From contig JAAYBF010000156.1 in assembly GCA_012718975.1 (NCBI GenBank), forward strand, positions 1 through 44,991: a DNA stretch of 44,991 bases, read 5' to 3'. The translations under genes and the position numbers were made by a program. Each line of letters opens with the position of its first letter. The first letter of the stretch is position 1. The notes under the pieces were generated by a model. The model was not told where the DNA came from and did no database searches. It saw nothing but the letters and a program-made list of their open reading frames with translations. Source of the stretch: Solirubrobacterales bacterium (GTDB lineage: Bacteria > Actinomycetota > Thermoleophilia > Solirubrobacterales > Thermoleophilaceae). Below are positions 23,841 through 31,123 of this stretch, piece after piece.

Positions 23841-24446
23841 CTACTGGAGGGCCGGCAATCGGATGAAGCCCTCGGTACTACCGAAGCCGAGCTCGCTGAA
23901 TCGCAACTCGAGCTTCTTGCCGAGGACCTTCGGCGGAACGTCGAAGACAACAGGAGCCGAAAGCGTCGTATCGGGCCCGATGTCTGTAAGGAGCAACGGG
24001 TCCTGGCCCTCGGTCATCGCGGCGAACGTACCGTCACTATCGGGGGAGTAGACGTTGCCTCCGTCAACCACAAGGGAGATGACATCGTCCGATATCGTCG
24101 CGGACTCGTTCTTCCTCGATGTAACGCTGAGATCCGCGACGAGGTAGACGCCGTTCGCCGTCTCACCCAGACCGTACTGCTGATCTCCAATGGTGGGAGT
24201 GGTCTCGACTGACCGCACCCGCCACACCAGCGCGTCTACCCTCACCGCCTGGCGTGATCCTACGTGCGGGGTGCAGTCGTCAGTTGCCACATTCCCGCAC
24301 TTGACGGCATCTCCGGAGGTGGCCGCCTCGCTATCGTCGCCAGTCGTGGTTGTCTCACACCCCGCGATGGCGGCGATGACAAGCAGCGATCCCACAGTAC
24401 CCAGCGCGCGTCTCGCCCACCTGGGCACATCCCTCGTCCCCTGCAT
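23841..24446 (-). CDS. Lipoprotein with a DUF4352-like domain
   Basis: This 201-residue protein has a signal peptide whose lipobox IAGC gives Cys30 as the acylated residue, a low-complexity Thr/Asp/Ser linker, and then a beta-sandwich-like domain. The domain is of the DUF4352/telokin-like type (GVYLVADLSVTSRKNESATI, GNVYSPDSDGTFA, SAPVVFDVPPKV). AAGGAGG lies five bases upstream, fixing the ATG. Such domains are found on secreted actinobacterial proteins of unknown role. Base composition here is visibly lower in GC than in the flanking genes, as in the next two genes. Confidence 0.82.
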   Translation of the reverse strand: MQGTRDVPRWARRALGTVGSLLVIAAIAGCETTTTGDDSEAATSGDAVKCGNVATDDCTPHVGSRQAVRVDALVWRVRSVETTPTIGDQQYGLGETANGVYLVADLSVTSRKNESATISDDVISLVVDGGNVYSPDSDGTFAAMTEGQDPLLLTDIGPDTTLSAPVVFDVPPKVLGKKLELRFSELGFGSTEGFIRLPALQ

Positions 24447-24552
24447 TAAGCCTCCTTGTCAAGCGGATCGGCGATCGACGGCCGAGCAGACTACCGCATA
24501 CAGTACGACGCTGTCCTCAGTGGGCCGATCTCTCGCGGCGCGACATGGGCGG

Positions 24553-24819
24553 CTATTGCGGAGGGCGCCGAGCATGACGCGCAGCGGGGCCGTTTCCGCC
24601 CGGCGTTGACGCCTCGTCGCCTGGCGCCAGACGCTCGAACTCGATGGTGGTCTTCTCGCGTATTTTGACGCGAGGCGCAATTCCCGTAAACGCGACTAGC
24701 AGGTAAGTGGCGAGCACCACGATGACGACCGCCACCAAGACCGCGACGACGGCCGGCCAGGGCGAGCTAAGCACCCCTCCCAACACTGCGACCATCCCCT
24801 CAGACCAACCCCAGTTCAT
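24553..24819 (-). CDS. Small single-helix membrane protein
   Basis: This 88-residue protein has one strong transmembrane helix (PAVVAVLVAVVIVVLATYLL) near residues 22-45 and a charged C-terminal tail that becomes Gly/Pro/Arg-rich. It is encoded after, and overlapping by four bases (ATGA), the ribbon-helix-helix gene, so the two are translationally coupled. I do not recognise the family. Confidence 0.6.
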   Translation of the reverse strand: MNWGWSEGMVAVLGGVLSSPWPAVVAVLVAVVIVVLATYLLVAFTGIAPRVKIREKTTIEFERLAPGDEASTPGGNGPAARHARRPPQ

Positions 24820-25061
24820 CCCGAGCCCCTGCTTGAGCGTCGGTCACCCAGATCCGTCAGCTTGCCCTCCTTCTGCGCAGCCCTCTCCGCCTTCATACGC
24901 AGAAACTCCTGCACGTGCTTGTCCTTCTTGGCACGGCCGACAACCTCGTCGAACATCGGCTTCAGGAACTCAGCAACCGACTGATCATCGAGCGCGGCGG
25001 CGGCCTCGATGTAGCGAGCCGCCTCCGCAGGGAGTCTCACGTTGATCTGCTTGTAGGCCAC
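24816..25061 (-). CDS. Ribbon-helix-helix-like small protein
   Basis: This 81-residue protein has an N-terminal strand-helix-helix (MAYKQINVRLPAEAARYIEA, then DDQSVAEFLKPM) resembling CopG/Arc-like DNA-binding proteins, followed by a basic helical tail. The GTG start at 25061 lies 15 bases from a perfect inverted repeat (25076-25092), consistent with autoregulation. It forms a two-gene unit with the small membrane protein at 24553-24819. A plasmid-type regulator or antitoxin role is possible but unproven. Confidence 0.68.
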   Translation of the reverse strand: MAYKQINVRLPAEAARYIEAAAALDDQSVAEFLKPMFDEVVGRAKKDKHVQEFLRMKAERAAQKEGKLTDLGDRRSSRGSG

Positions 25062-25075
25062 CGAGTCGCCCCCTG

Positions 25076-25092
25076 TCGGTCTATCCGACCGA
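25076..25092. promoter_or_regulatory. Inverted repeat upstream of the RHH gene (candidate operator)
   Basis: TCGGTC-TATCC-GACCGA is a perfect 6-bp inverted repeat with a 5-base spacer, placed 15 bases upstream of the ribbon-helix-helix start codon. Its position suits autorepression. Confidence 0.5.
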
Positions 25093-25110
25093 TCTGCTAG
25101 TGCGTAGACT

Positions 25111-25123
25111 GCTAGAGCCTAGC
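25111..25123. promoter_or_regulatory. Second inverted repeat in the RHH upstream region
   Basis: GCTAG-AGC-CTAGC is a perfect 5-bp inverted repeat, with another CTAG copy nearby at 25097-25100. CTAG is rare in high-GC genomes, so the cluster stands out. It is probably part of the same control region. Confidence 0.35.
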
Positions 25124-25209
25124 GCTGTAGCGCGCTGTCCGCAACCGTGCGAGCCCAGAGCACGCACCGACGCAGTTGAGCGGCTACGGGGGAAACGAAC
25201 CTGCCCGTG

Positions 25210-25545
25210 TCAGAGGATCTCGAGCGCCCGCTCGATCGGCCGCGCCAGCACCGCCCGGTCGCCATTGACGACGATCGGGCGCTGGAGCAGCTCGGGCCGC
25301 TCCGCCATGGCGGCGACGATGGCGTCCTCGTCGCCGGCGGCGGCGAGCTCCTTGGCGCCGGGCTCGCGCATGCGGAGGAGGTCGGCGGCGCTGCCACCGG
25401 TCTTGGCGACGAGCGAGCGGACCTCGTCCTCGGTGAGGCCGAGCACGTGGTACTCGACGCGGTCGAAGTCGATGCCGCGCTCGGCGAGCAGCTGCGCGAG
25501 CTTGCGGCAGGTGGTGCAGGTCCGCTTCTCGTAGACGGCGACCAT
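25210..25545 (-). CDS. ArsC/Spx-family thioredoxin-fold protein
   Basis: This 111-residue protein opens MVAVYEKRTCTTCRK, the ArsC/Spx/YffB signature with Cys10 and Cys13. Later blocks are GGSAADLLRMREPGAKEL and RPIVVNGDRAVLARP, matching the arginine-containing anion-binding part of glutaredoxin-linked arsenate reductases. No arsenic-resistance gene is adjacent, so the role may be another thiol reduction. ATG 25545 begins directly at the conserved strand; the TTG four codons upstream is less likely. Confidence 0.86.
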   Translation of the reverse strand: MVAVYEKRTCTTCRKLAQLLAERGIDFDRVEYHVLGLTEDEVRSLVAKTGGSAADLLRMREPGAKELAAAGDEDAIVAAMAERPELLQRPIVVNGDRAVLARPIERALEIL

Positions 25546-25558
25546 GGTGGCCGCCAAC

Positions 25559-26176
25559 CTAGCCGGTGGCGGTGACGGGGGCGCGTCGCCGGCCGGTGGT
25601 CGCGGCGAGGCCCCAGATCGCGGCCAGCAGCGCCGCGGCGAGGATCGCGAGCGTTACGACGACCGCGGGGTAGCCGCGCTCGGCGACGTCGAGGAACGGA
25701 TACGGGTACCAGCCGGTGATCTCGCCGCGGACGAGCGTGTAGGCGATGAAGGCGACCGGGTAGATCGCCCAGGCGAGCGCGCGGGCGAACGGGATCCGCC
25801 AGGCGGGCCGGTCGAGCGCCCAGTCGGCGACGACCGCGACCGGCATCACGTAGTGCAGGACGATGTTCGTCCAGGCGAGCAGGTTGTCGGCGTCGGCGGC
25901 GAGTAGCGCGGAGTAGACGATCCCGGTGGTCGCGATGTAGAGGGTCGCGGCGCCGCGCCAGAGGTCGAGCCGCTCGCTCGGCGCGTGGCCGGCGCGGACG
26001 GCGAACCCGGCGGCCAGCAGCACCACGGCCGCGATCAGGTTGCTCTCGATCGTGAAGTAGCTGAGGAAGTTCGCGGCGCTGAAGTCGGGCTCGGCGAGCC
26101 CCTCGCCGAAGCGGGCGCCGACGGCCACGAGGCCGAGGATGCCCAACGCGATCCGTGCCGCCGCACGCCTCTCCAC
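25559..26176 (-). CDS. Pr6Pr-family membrane protein
   Basis: This 205-residue protein has six predicted helices and conserved blocks LSYFTIESNLIAAVVLLA, NIVLHYVMPVAVVADWALD, PVAFIAYTLVRGEITGWYPY and PFLDV, which fit the FAR-17a/AIG1-like Pr6Pr family. Relatives of that fold include lipid hydrolases, but bacterial members have no known reaction. The GTG at 26176 fits. It lies 13 bp upstream of the ArsC-like gene on the same strand and 30 bp downstream of the TetR gene, so the three could form one transcript. Confidence 0.8.
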   Translation of the reverse strand: MERRAAARIALGILGLVAVGARFGEGLAEPDFSAANFLSYFTIESNLIAAVVLLAAGFAVRAGHAPSERLDLWRGAATLYIATTGIVYSALLAADADNLLAWTNIVLHYVMPVAVVADWALDRPAWRIPFARALAWAIYPVAFIAYTLVRGEITGWYPYPFLDVAERGYPAVVVTLAILAAALLAAIWGLAATTGRRRAPVTATG

Positions 26177-26205
26177 GGGACCGACCCTACCGCCCGGCAC
26201 CGACC

Positions 26206-26814
26206 CTACCGCCCGGCACAGGTGGCGGCGGCGACCATCAGGGCGGCGGCGCCGGCGTCGTCGAGGCCGCGCTCGCGGACGAGCAGCTCCCAGGCGCGGT
26301 AGTCGAGGGCGAGCGAGATCGCGGCGGCGCGCAGCTCGGGGTCGCCCCCCTCCCAGCCGTGGCCGAGCAGCTGCTCGAGCGCCTCGAAGCCGGCGCGGCG
26401 GCGGGCGGTCGCGGCGGCGAGGCCGGGCAGGCGCGGCATGTCGCGGAAGACGTTGGAGAGCATCGTCTCGTTCTCGCGGTAGTAGGCGTAGAGGCCGGCG
26501 AGCGCGGCGGCGAGGCGGGTGCGCGGATCCTCGATCTCGGCGAGCGGGGCCATGTCGGGCGGCGGGTGGGCGTCGGCCCAGTGGGAGGAGCAGGCCTCGA
26601 AGAGGTCGTCGGCGTCGGGGAAGTGGCGGTAGACGGTGGCGCGCTGGACGCCGGCCAGCTTGGCGACCTCGCTGACGGTCGTCGCGGCGGGCCCGACGGT
26701 GCCGTGCAGCTCGACGGCGGCCGCGGTGATCCGCTCGCGGGTGGCCTGCTCCTGCTCGGCGCGGCGGCGCTTCTCGTAGGGGCGGCGGCCCTTGCCTGGC
26801 GTTTTCGCGGACAT
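26206..26814 (-). CDS. TetR-family transcriptional regulator
   Basis: This 202-residue protein has an N-terminal TetR HTH (RITAAAVELHGTVGPAATTV, then AKLAGVQRATVYRHFPDADDL) and an all-helical ligand domain. ATG 26814 is chosen over TTG 26823. The start codon lies inside an inverted repeat that is also at the cupin promoter, so the protein probably represses itself and the divergent cupin gene. A basic N-terminal arm (KGRRPYEKRRRAEQ) may add DNA contacts. The ligand is unknown; the cupin next door suggests a small organic acid or aromatic. Confidence 0.92.
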   Translation of the reverse strand: MSAKTPGKGRRPYEKRRRAEQEQATRERITAAAVELHGTVGPAATTVSEVAKLAGVQRATVYRHFPDADDLFEACSSHWADAHPPPDMAPLAEIEDPRTRLAAALAGLYAYYRENETMLSNVFRDMPRLPGLAAATARRRAGFEALEQLLGHGWEGGDPELRAAAISLALDYRAWELLVRERGLDDAGAAALMVAAATCAGR

Positions 26815-26879
26815 CGTGTTCAACGATTTTGACAGATCGCCCGGCGGCCTGTATGTTCATCGCACAGCTTGTTCAACGA
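26813..26879 (+). promoter_or_regulatory. TetR operators and cupin promoter
   Basis: A near-consensus promoter, TTGACA (26829-26834), 17-base spacer, TATGTT (26852-26857), lies upstream of the cupin gene. Just before the -35 is the inverted repeat ATCGT-GTTCA-ACGAT (26813-26827). The core GTTCAACGA recurs at 26871-26879, just past the expected start of transcription. The placement is typical of TetR repression from flanking sites. Confidence 0.68.
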
Positions 26880-26891
26880 AAGGAGATCCCG

Positions 26892-27419
26892 ATGTCAACC
26901 ACCACCCACGACCGCCACCCCGCCGTCCGCTTCGACCCCGCCGCCGGCCCGCGGCTGATCGGCCCGAGCGACGGCAAGGCCGTCGACCTCGGCGCGCTCG
27001 GCATCCGCTTCATGGCCTGGTCGGAGGAGACCGGCGGCGGCTTCTCGCTCGTCGAGCACCCGATCCCGCCGCACCACCTCTGCGCGCCGCTGCACCGTCA
27101 CTCCAACGAGGACGAGTACAGCTTCGTGCTGGAGGGGCGGATGGGCGCCCAGCTCGGCGACGACGTGGTCTACGCCGACGCCGGCGACTTCGTGTTCAAG
27201 CCGCGCGACCAGTGGCACACCTTCTGGAACGCCGGAGACACGCCCTGCCGGATCCTCGAGATCATCGCGCCCGGCGGCTTCGAGCGGTTCTTCGAGGAGA
27301 TGGCCGCCGGGGCCGGCACCCCGGACGAGGTCGGCGCCCGCTACGGGCTCGAGTTCGACTTCGACAGCGTGCCCACGCTCTGCGAGCGCCACGGGCTGAA
27401 GTTCCCGCTCGCCGTCTGA
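26892..27419 (+). CDS. Cupin-domain protein
   Basis: This 175-residue single-domain cupin has motif 1 LHRHSNEDEYSFVLEG (metal-binding His, His and Glu) and motif 2 FKPRDQWHTFWNAG with the last His. AAAGGAG at 26879-26885 fixes the ATG. Small cupins of this kind are dioxygenases, isomerases or quercetinase-like enzymes; the reaction here is unknown. It is divergent from and probably controlled by the TetR gene. Expression is likely induced by a TetR ligand, possibly the cupin's substrate. Confidence 0.9.
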   Translation: MSTTTHDRHPAVRFDPAAGPRLIGPSDGKAVDLGALGIRFMAWSEETGGGFSLVEHPIPPHHLCAPLHRHSNEDEYSFVLEGRMGAQLGDDVVYADAGDFVFKPRDQWHTFWNAGDTPCRILEIIAPGGFERFFEEMAAGAGTPDEVGARYGLEFDFDSVPTLCERHGLKFPLAV

Positions 27420-27456
27420 GCGGCGCGTCCCCGGACGCGGCCGGCGGGCCGGCGGA

Positions 27457-28167
27457 TCAGCCGCCCGCCGGCGGCTCGGGCCCGCCGCCGGCCGGGCCGG
27501 GGCCCGGCACCGGCGCGGCGGCGCGGCGCTCGCGCCGGCGGCGGCCGTTGCCGCGGTAGAGCTCGATCGCCATCGGCGTCACCGAGATCGCGACGATCGC
27601 GATAAGCACGAACTCGATGTTCGCCTTGACCCACTCAACCTGGCCGAGGAAGTAGCCGAGCGTCGTGACCCCGACGCCCCAGAGCAGGCCGCCGACGATG
27701 TTGTAGGTGAGGAAGGTGCGGTAGCGCATCCGCGCAACGCCGGCGGACACCGGCGCGAAGGTCCGGACGATCGGCACGAAGCGCGCGAGCACGATCGTGC
27801 GCGGGCCGTAGCGGTCGAAGAACTCCTGCGCGCGATCGACGTTCTCACGGTGGAAGAAGCGGCTCTCGGGCCGGTTGAAGATCGCCGGGCCGGCCTTGCG
27901 GCCGATCGCGTAGCCGACCTGGTCGCCGGCGATCGCCGCGATCGGGATCGTGATCAGCAGCACCCAGATGTCGGGCAGCACGTCGTTGGCCGACAGCACG
28001 CCGGCGGTGAACAGCAGCGAGTCGCCCGGCAGGAAGAAGCCGACGAGCAGGCCGGACTCGATGAAGACGATCGCCAGCACGCCGAGCATCCCGAACGCCT
28101 CGATCAGCTTCTCCGGGTCGAGCCAGCTCGGGCCCAGCGCTATCGGGAGGGTGTGGGCCAGATTCAC
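27457..28167 (-). CDS. DedA-family membrane protein
   Basis: This 236-residue protein of the DedA (SNARE-associated/VTT) family has FIESGLLVGFFLPGDSLLFT in the first helices, then FFDRYGPRTIVLARFVPIVR and TFAPVSAGVARM, and two C-terminal helices. DedA proteins are thought to flip or recycle polyprenyl-phosphate and phospholipids and to support proton-motive force. The start is GTG 28167. The C-terminal tail is Pro/Gly/Arg-rich. It is the only DedA gene in the window. Confidence 0.93.
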   Translation of the reverse strand: MNLAHTLPIALGPSWLDPEKLIEAFGMLGVLAIVFIESGLLVGFFLPGDSLLFTAGVLSANDVLPDIWVLLITIPIAAIAGDQVGYAIGRKAGPAIFNRPESRFFHRENVDRAQEFFDRYGPRTIVLARFVPIVRTFAPVSAGVARMRYRTFLTYNIVGGLLWGVGVTTLGYFLGQVEWVKANIEFVLIAIVAISVTPMAIELYRGNGRRRRERRAAAPVPGPGPAGGGPEPPAGG

Positions 28168-28207
28168 GGCCGCTCACCGTATCGGAGCCGACCGGCGGCG
28201 TCGCCGC

Positions 28208-28693
28208 TCAGGGCGCGAGGATGCGGCGGATGCCGGCGAGCGCGATCCGGTTGCCGGGCCGCAGCAGCGGCGCCAGCAGGGGGCCGAGCACGCGAATGCC
28301 GGGCAGGCGGGGGTCGACGGCCATCGTCCAGGTGAGGCTGGTGCCGCCGGACGCGGTCGGCTCGAGCGCGAAGTCCTCGGCGAGCGCGCGCAGCACCGGC
28401 CGGCTCGAGCCGACGACGTGGAAGGTCGCGCGGCGCTCGTCCTCCCAGCGGTAGAAGTGCTCCTCGATCGTGGTCAGGCGCGCGAGGCGCAGCACCCGCA
28501 CGGCACCCTCGCGGTGCGGGCGCGGAGTCAACCAGCGCAGCCGGTCGATGATCGGCAGCCACGACCACATCCGGTCGCTTCCGAGCGCCTCCCAGACCGC
28601 CGCCGGCGGCGCGTCGAGCTCGACGGTGACGGGGATCACCAACGGCGCGGTCGCGAAGACCTCGTCGCCGGCGGCATCGACGGGGTGGCTCAT
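28208..28693 (-). CDS. SRPBCC-family (START-like) protein
   Basis: This 161-residue protein has the SRPBCC pattern: an N-terminal strand with VTVELDAPPAAVWEALG, a helix and beta segments (LTTIEEHFYRWEDERRATFH, GGTSLTWTMAVDPRLPG), and a long C-terminal helix. It resembles polyketide cyclase or ligand-transport proteins. No catalytic residue is obvious, so it may bind a hydrophobic ligand. Start ATG 28693 is chosen because the upstream extension is low quality. It is divergent from gnd and follows DedA on the minus strand. Confidence 0.78.
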   Translation of the reverse strand: MSHPVDAAGDEVFATAPLVIPVTVELDAPPAAVWEALGSDRMWSWLPIIDRLRWLTPRPHREGAVRVLRLARLTTIEEHFYRWEDERRATFHVVGSSRPVLRALAEDFALEPTASGGTSLTWTMAVDPRLPGIRVLGPLLAPLLRPGNRIALAGIRRILAP

Positions 28694-28782
28694 GGCCGCG
28701 CAGCATCGCATCCACGACCGCCCGGCGCCCGCCGGCGCGGCATAGAGTGGGCCCGGACCCGCCAACCGACAAGGAGTCTCAG

Positions 28783-29796
28783 ATGCAGCTCGGCATGATC
28801 GGCCTCGGACGGATGGGCGCCAACATGGTGCTGCGCCTGATGCGCGACGGCCACGAGTGCGTGGTCTACGACCTCAACGCCGACGCCGTCTCCGACCTCG
28901 CCGGGCAGGGCGCGACCGGGGCCGGGAGCTTCGGGGACCTGGTCGCCAAGCTCGAGCGCCCGCGCGCGGTGTGGATGATGGTCCCGGCCGGCGTGGTCGA
29001 CCAGACGATCGCCGAGGTCGCCCCCCACCTCGAGGAGGGCGACACGCTGATCGACGGCGGCAACTCCTACTACCACGACGACCTGCGCCGCTCCGCCGAG
29101 CTGCGCGAGCGCGGCATCCACTACCTCGACGTCGGCGTCAGCGGCGGCGTCTGGGGCCTCGAGCGCGGCTACTGCCACATGATCGGCGGCGACGACCAGG
29201 CGGTCGCGCGGCTCGACCCGATCTTCGAGTCGCTGGCGCCGGGCGTCGACGCCGCGCCGCGCACGCCGGGCCGCGAGGGCGAGCCGGCGCAGTCGGAGAA
29301 GGGCTACCTGCACTGCGGCCCGTCCGGTGCCGGCCACTTCGTGAAGATGGTCCACAACGGCATCGAGTACGGCGTGATGGCCGCCTACGCCGAGGGCCTC
29401 AACGTGCTGCGCCACGCCAACGTCGGCAACGCCGACCACGAGGTCGACGCCGAGACCACCCCGCTGCGCGACCCCAAGCTCTACCAGTACGACCTCGACC
29501 TACCGGAGGTCGCCGAGATGTGGCGGCGCGGCAGCGTGATCGGCTCCTGGCTGCTCGACCTGACCGCCAGCGCGCTGCGCAAGAGCGCCGACCTCGACGA
29601 CTTCAGCGGTCGCGTCTCGGACTCCGGCGAGGGCCGCTGGACGGCGATCGCCGCGATCGACGAGGCGGTGCCCACCCCCGTGCTGACCACCGCGCTGTTC
29701 GAGCGGTTCAGCTCGCGCGGCGAGTCCGACTTCGCCGACAAGCTGCTCTCGGCGATGCGGTTCGAGTTCGGCGGCCACCACGAGAAGTCGAGCTAG
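28783..29796 (+). CDS. gnd: 6-phosphogluconate dehydrogenase, decarboxylating (short form)
   Basis: The enzyme oxidatively decarboxylates 6-phosphogluconate to ribulose 5-phosphate in the pentose phosphate pathway. At 337 aa it is the short, often NAD-preferring type (GndA/YqeC group) rather than the 470-aa form. The Rossmann motif GLGRMGANM opens the protein. DGGNSYYHDDLRR and GPSGAGHFVKMVHNGIEYG carry the substrate and catalytic residues, including the catalytic Lys. AAGGAG seven bases before ATG 28783 fixes the start. It is a single gene. Confidence 0.95.
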   Translation: MQLGMIGLGRMGANMVLRLMRDGHECVVYDLNADAVSDLAGQGATGAGSFGDLVAKLERPRAVWMMVPAGVVDQTIAEVAPHLEEGDTLIDGGNSYYHDDLRRSAELRERGIHYLDVGVSGGVWGLERGYCHMIGGDDQAVARLDPIFESLAPGVDAAPRTPGREGEPAQSEKGYLHCGPSGAGHFVKMVHNGIEYGVMAAYAEGLNVLRHANVGNADHEVDAETTPLRDPKLYQYDLDLPEVAEMWRRGSVIGSWLLDLTASALRKSADLDDFSGRVSDSGEGRWTAIAAIDEAVPTPVLTTALFERFSSRGESDFADKLLSAMRFEFGGHHEKSS

Positions 29797-29857
29797 CCGG
29801 CGCCGCCTGCGGGCGCAAACCCGCGCCCGGCTGCGAATAGCGTCGTACACTCCGCCC

Positions 29858-30337
29858 GTGGCGACGGACCGACTGGCCGGCTGGGCGCTGATCTCGCGCG
29901 CCGGGCGCGCGCCCCGCATCTGGCTCGCGTACGCGTGCGCGCTGTCGCTGTCGGGCGCGGCGTCGCGGCGCGCCGCGCGCCATGGCGTCGCGGCGATGCT
30001 CCTGACCGACCGCTTGGTCACCCTGCTGCTCAAGCCGCTGTTCGGCCGCGCCCGGCCGGCGGACATCTCGCCCGCCGCCGGACCCCTCACCGATCCGTCG
30101 TTTCCCTCCGCGCATGCAGCGAACGGGTTCGCGTTCGCGACCGCGGCGGGCCGCACGCTCGGGACGGGGGGCACCGCGGCCTATCTCGCGGCCGGCGCGA
30201 TCGCCGCCTCCCGGGTGGCCCTGCGCGCCCATCACTTGACCGACGTCGTCGCGGGCGCGGCGCTCGGCGCGCTCATCGGTGGCGCCACCGCCGGCGCCCG
30301 CCCCCGCGACCCAGCCGTCGTCCGCCATGGCCGCTGA
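29858..30337 (+). CDS. PAP2-family membrane phosphatase
   Basis: This 159-residue phosphatidic-acid-phosphatase-type protein carries all three motifs: KPLFGRARP, PSAHAANGFAFA and SRVALRAHHLTDVVAG with the catalytic His. PAP2 enzymes remove phosphate from lipid phosphates or polyprenyl pyrophosphate at the membrane. GTG 29858 is the start. Its end overlaps the next gene by 11 bp, so the phosphatase and the CDP-alcohol transferase are probably made together and act on consecutive lipid substrates. Confidence 0.9.
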   Translation: MATDRLAGWALISRAGRAPRIWLAYACALSLSGAASRRAARHGVAAMLLTDRLVTLLLKPLFGRARPADISPAAGPLTDPSFPSAHAANGFAFATAAGRTLGTGGTAAYLAAGAIAASRVALRAHHLTDVVAGAALGALIGGATAGARPRDPAVVRHGR

Positions 30338-31082
30338 CCGCGCGGTCCAGCTCGTCGATCCGCCGACGCCGGGCGCGACCTCCGCCCGGCGGCGGCGGCC
30401 GACGCCGACCGCGGCCGACCGGCTAAGCCTGCTCGGCGCCGGCCTCTGCCTGCTCGCCGGGGGCTTGCTGGCGGCCGGCGGGCCACTGCTCCCGGCGACG
30501 GCGCTCTTCCTCGCCGGCGGGGCCTGCGACGTGCTAGACGGGATGGTCGCCCGACGCTCGGCGGTCCACTCCTCGCCCTACGGGGCGTTCGTGGACTCGG
30601 TCTGCGACAAGGTCGGCGAGGCGGCGCTTCTGCTCGGCCTGCTGGTCGCGATCGACGACCAGCTGGCGATCGGGCTGCTGGTCGCCGCCTACGCCGTCGG
30701 CACGCTGTCCTCATACGTCAAGGCGACCGCAACCGAGCACGGCATCGAGATCGCCTGGCCCGAGGTGCGCGTGTTCGGCCGCGCGGGACGGGTCGCGCTA
30801 CTGGCGAGCACGCTGACGGCCGCCGCCCTCACGGGGGCCGGCGCGCTGGTCGCCGGCTTCGCCGTCCTGCTCGCGTTCAACGCCGCCGCGCTGGCGTGGC
30901 GGCTGGCGCGTGTCGTCGCCTACGACCCGCTCGCGCGCGAGGCGACCTCGAGCCGCTCGAGCCGCGTAGAGGCCGCCGCACCCTCCCCCGTGCGCCAGGG
31001 CGCACCCACCCGCACCGACGGCTCGGGCCTGCTCGCCCCGGCGCCACCCGCAACACGGCAGCGCCAGTCGCACCTCGTATAG
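30327..31082 (+). CDS. CDP-alcohol phosphatidyltransferase
   Basis: This 251-residue membrane enzyme transfers a phosphatidyl or alkyl-phosphate group from a CDP-alcohol to a hydroxyl acceptor. The catalytic motif is complete: Asp68, Asp71-Gly72, Ala75-Arg76, Gly86, Asp90 and Asp94 (ACDVLDGMVARR, then YGAFVDSVCDK). About five helices surround it, and the C-terminal 40 residues are Pro/Ser/Arg-rich. The start overlaps the PAP2 gene by 11 bp. A phosphatidylinositol-phosphate synthase or a related role is plausible in an actinobacterium, but the acceptor cannot be told. Confidence 0.9.
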   Translation: MAADRAVQLVDPPTPGATSARRRRPTPTAADRLSLLGAGLCLLAGGLLAAGGPLLPATALFLAGGACDVLDGMVARRSAVHSSPYGAFVDSVCDKVGEAALLLGLLVAIDDQLAIGLLVAAYAVGTLSSYVKATATEHGIEIAWPEVRVFGRAGRVALLASTLTAAALTGAGALVAGFAVLLAFNAAALAWRLARVVAYDPLAREATSSRSSRVEAAAPSPVRQGAPTRTDGSGLLAPAPPATRQRQSHLV

Positions 31083-31123
31083 AGTTGCAAACGCTGCATT
31101 ACTCTTGCCTGGGGAGGCGCTGA

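Noticed and set aside
26123-26860. Plus-strand frames over the TetR gene
   Set aside because: They are antisense to a complete TetR HTH and are Arg/Gly-rich low-complexity.
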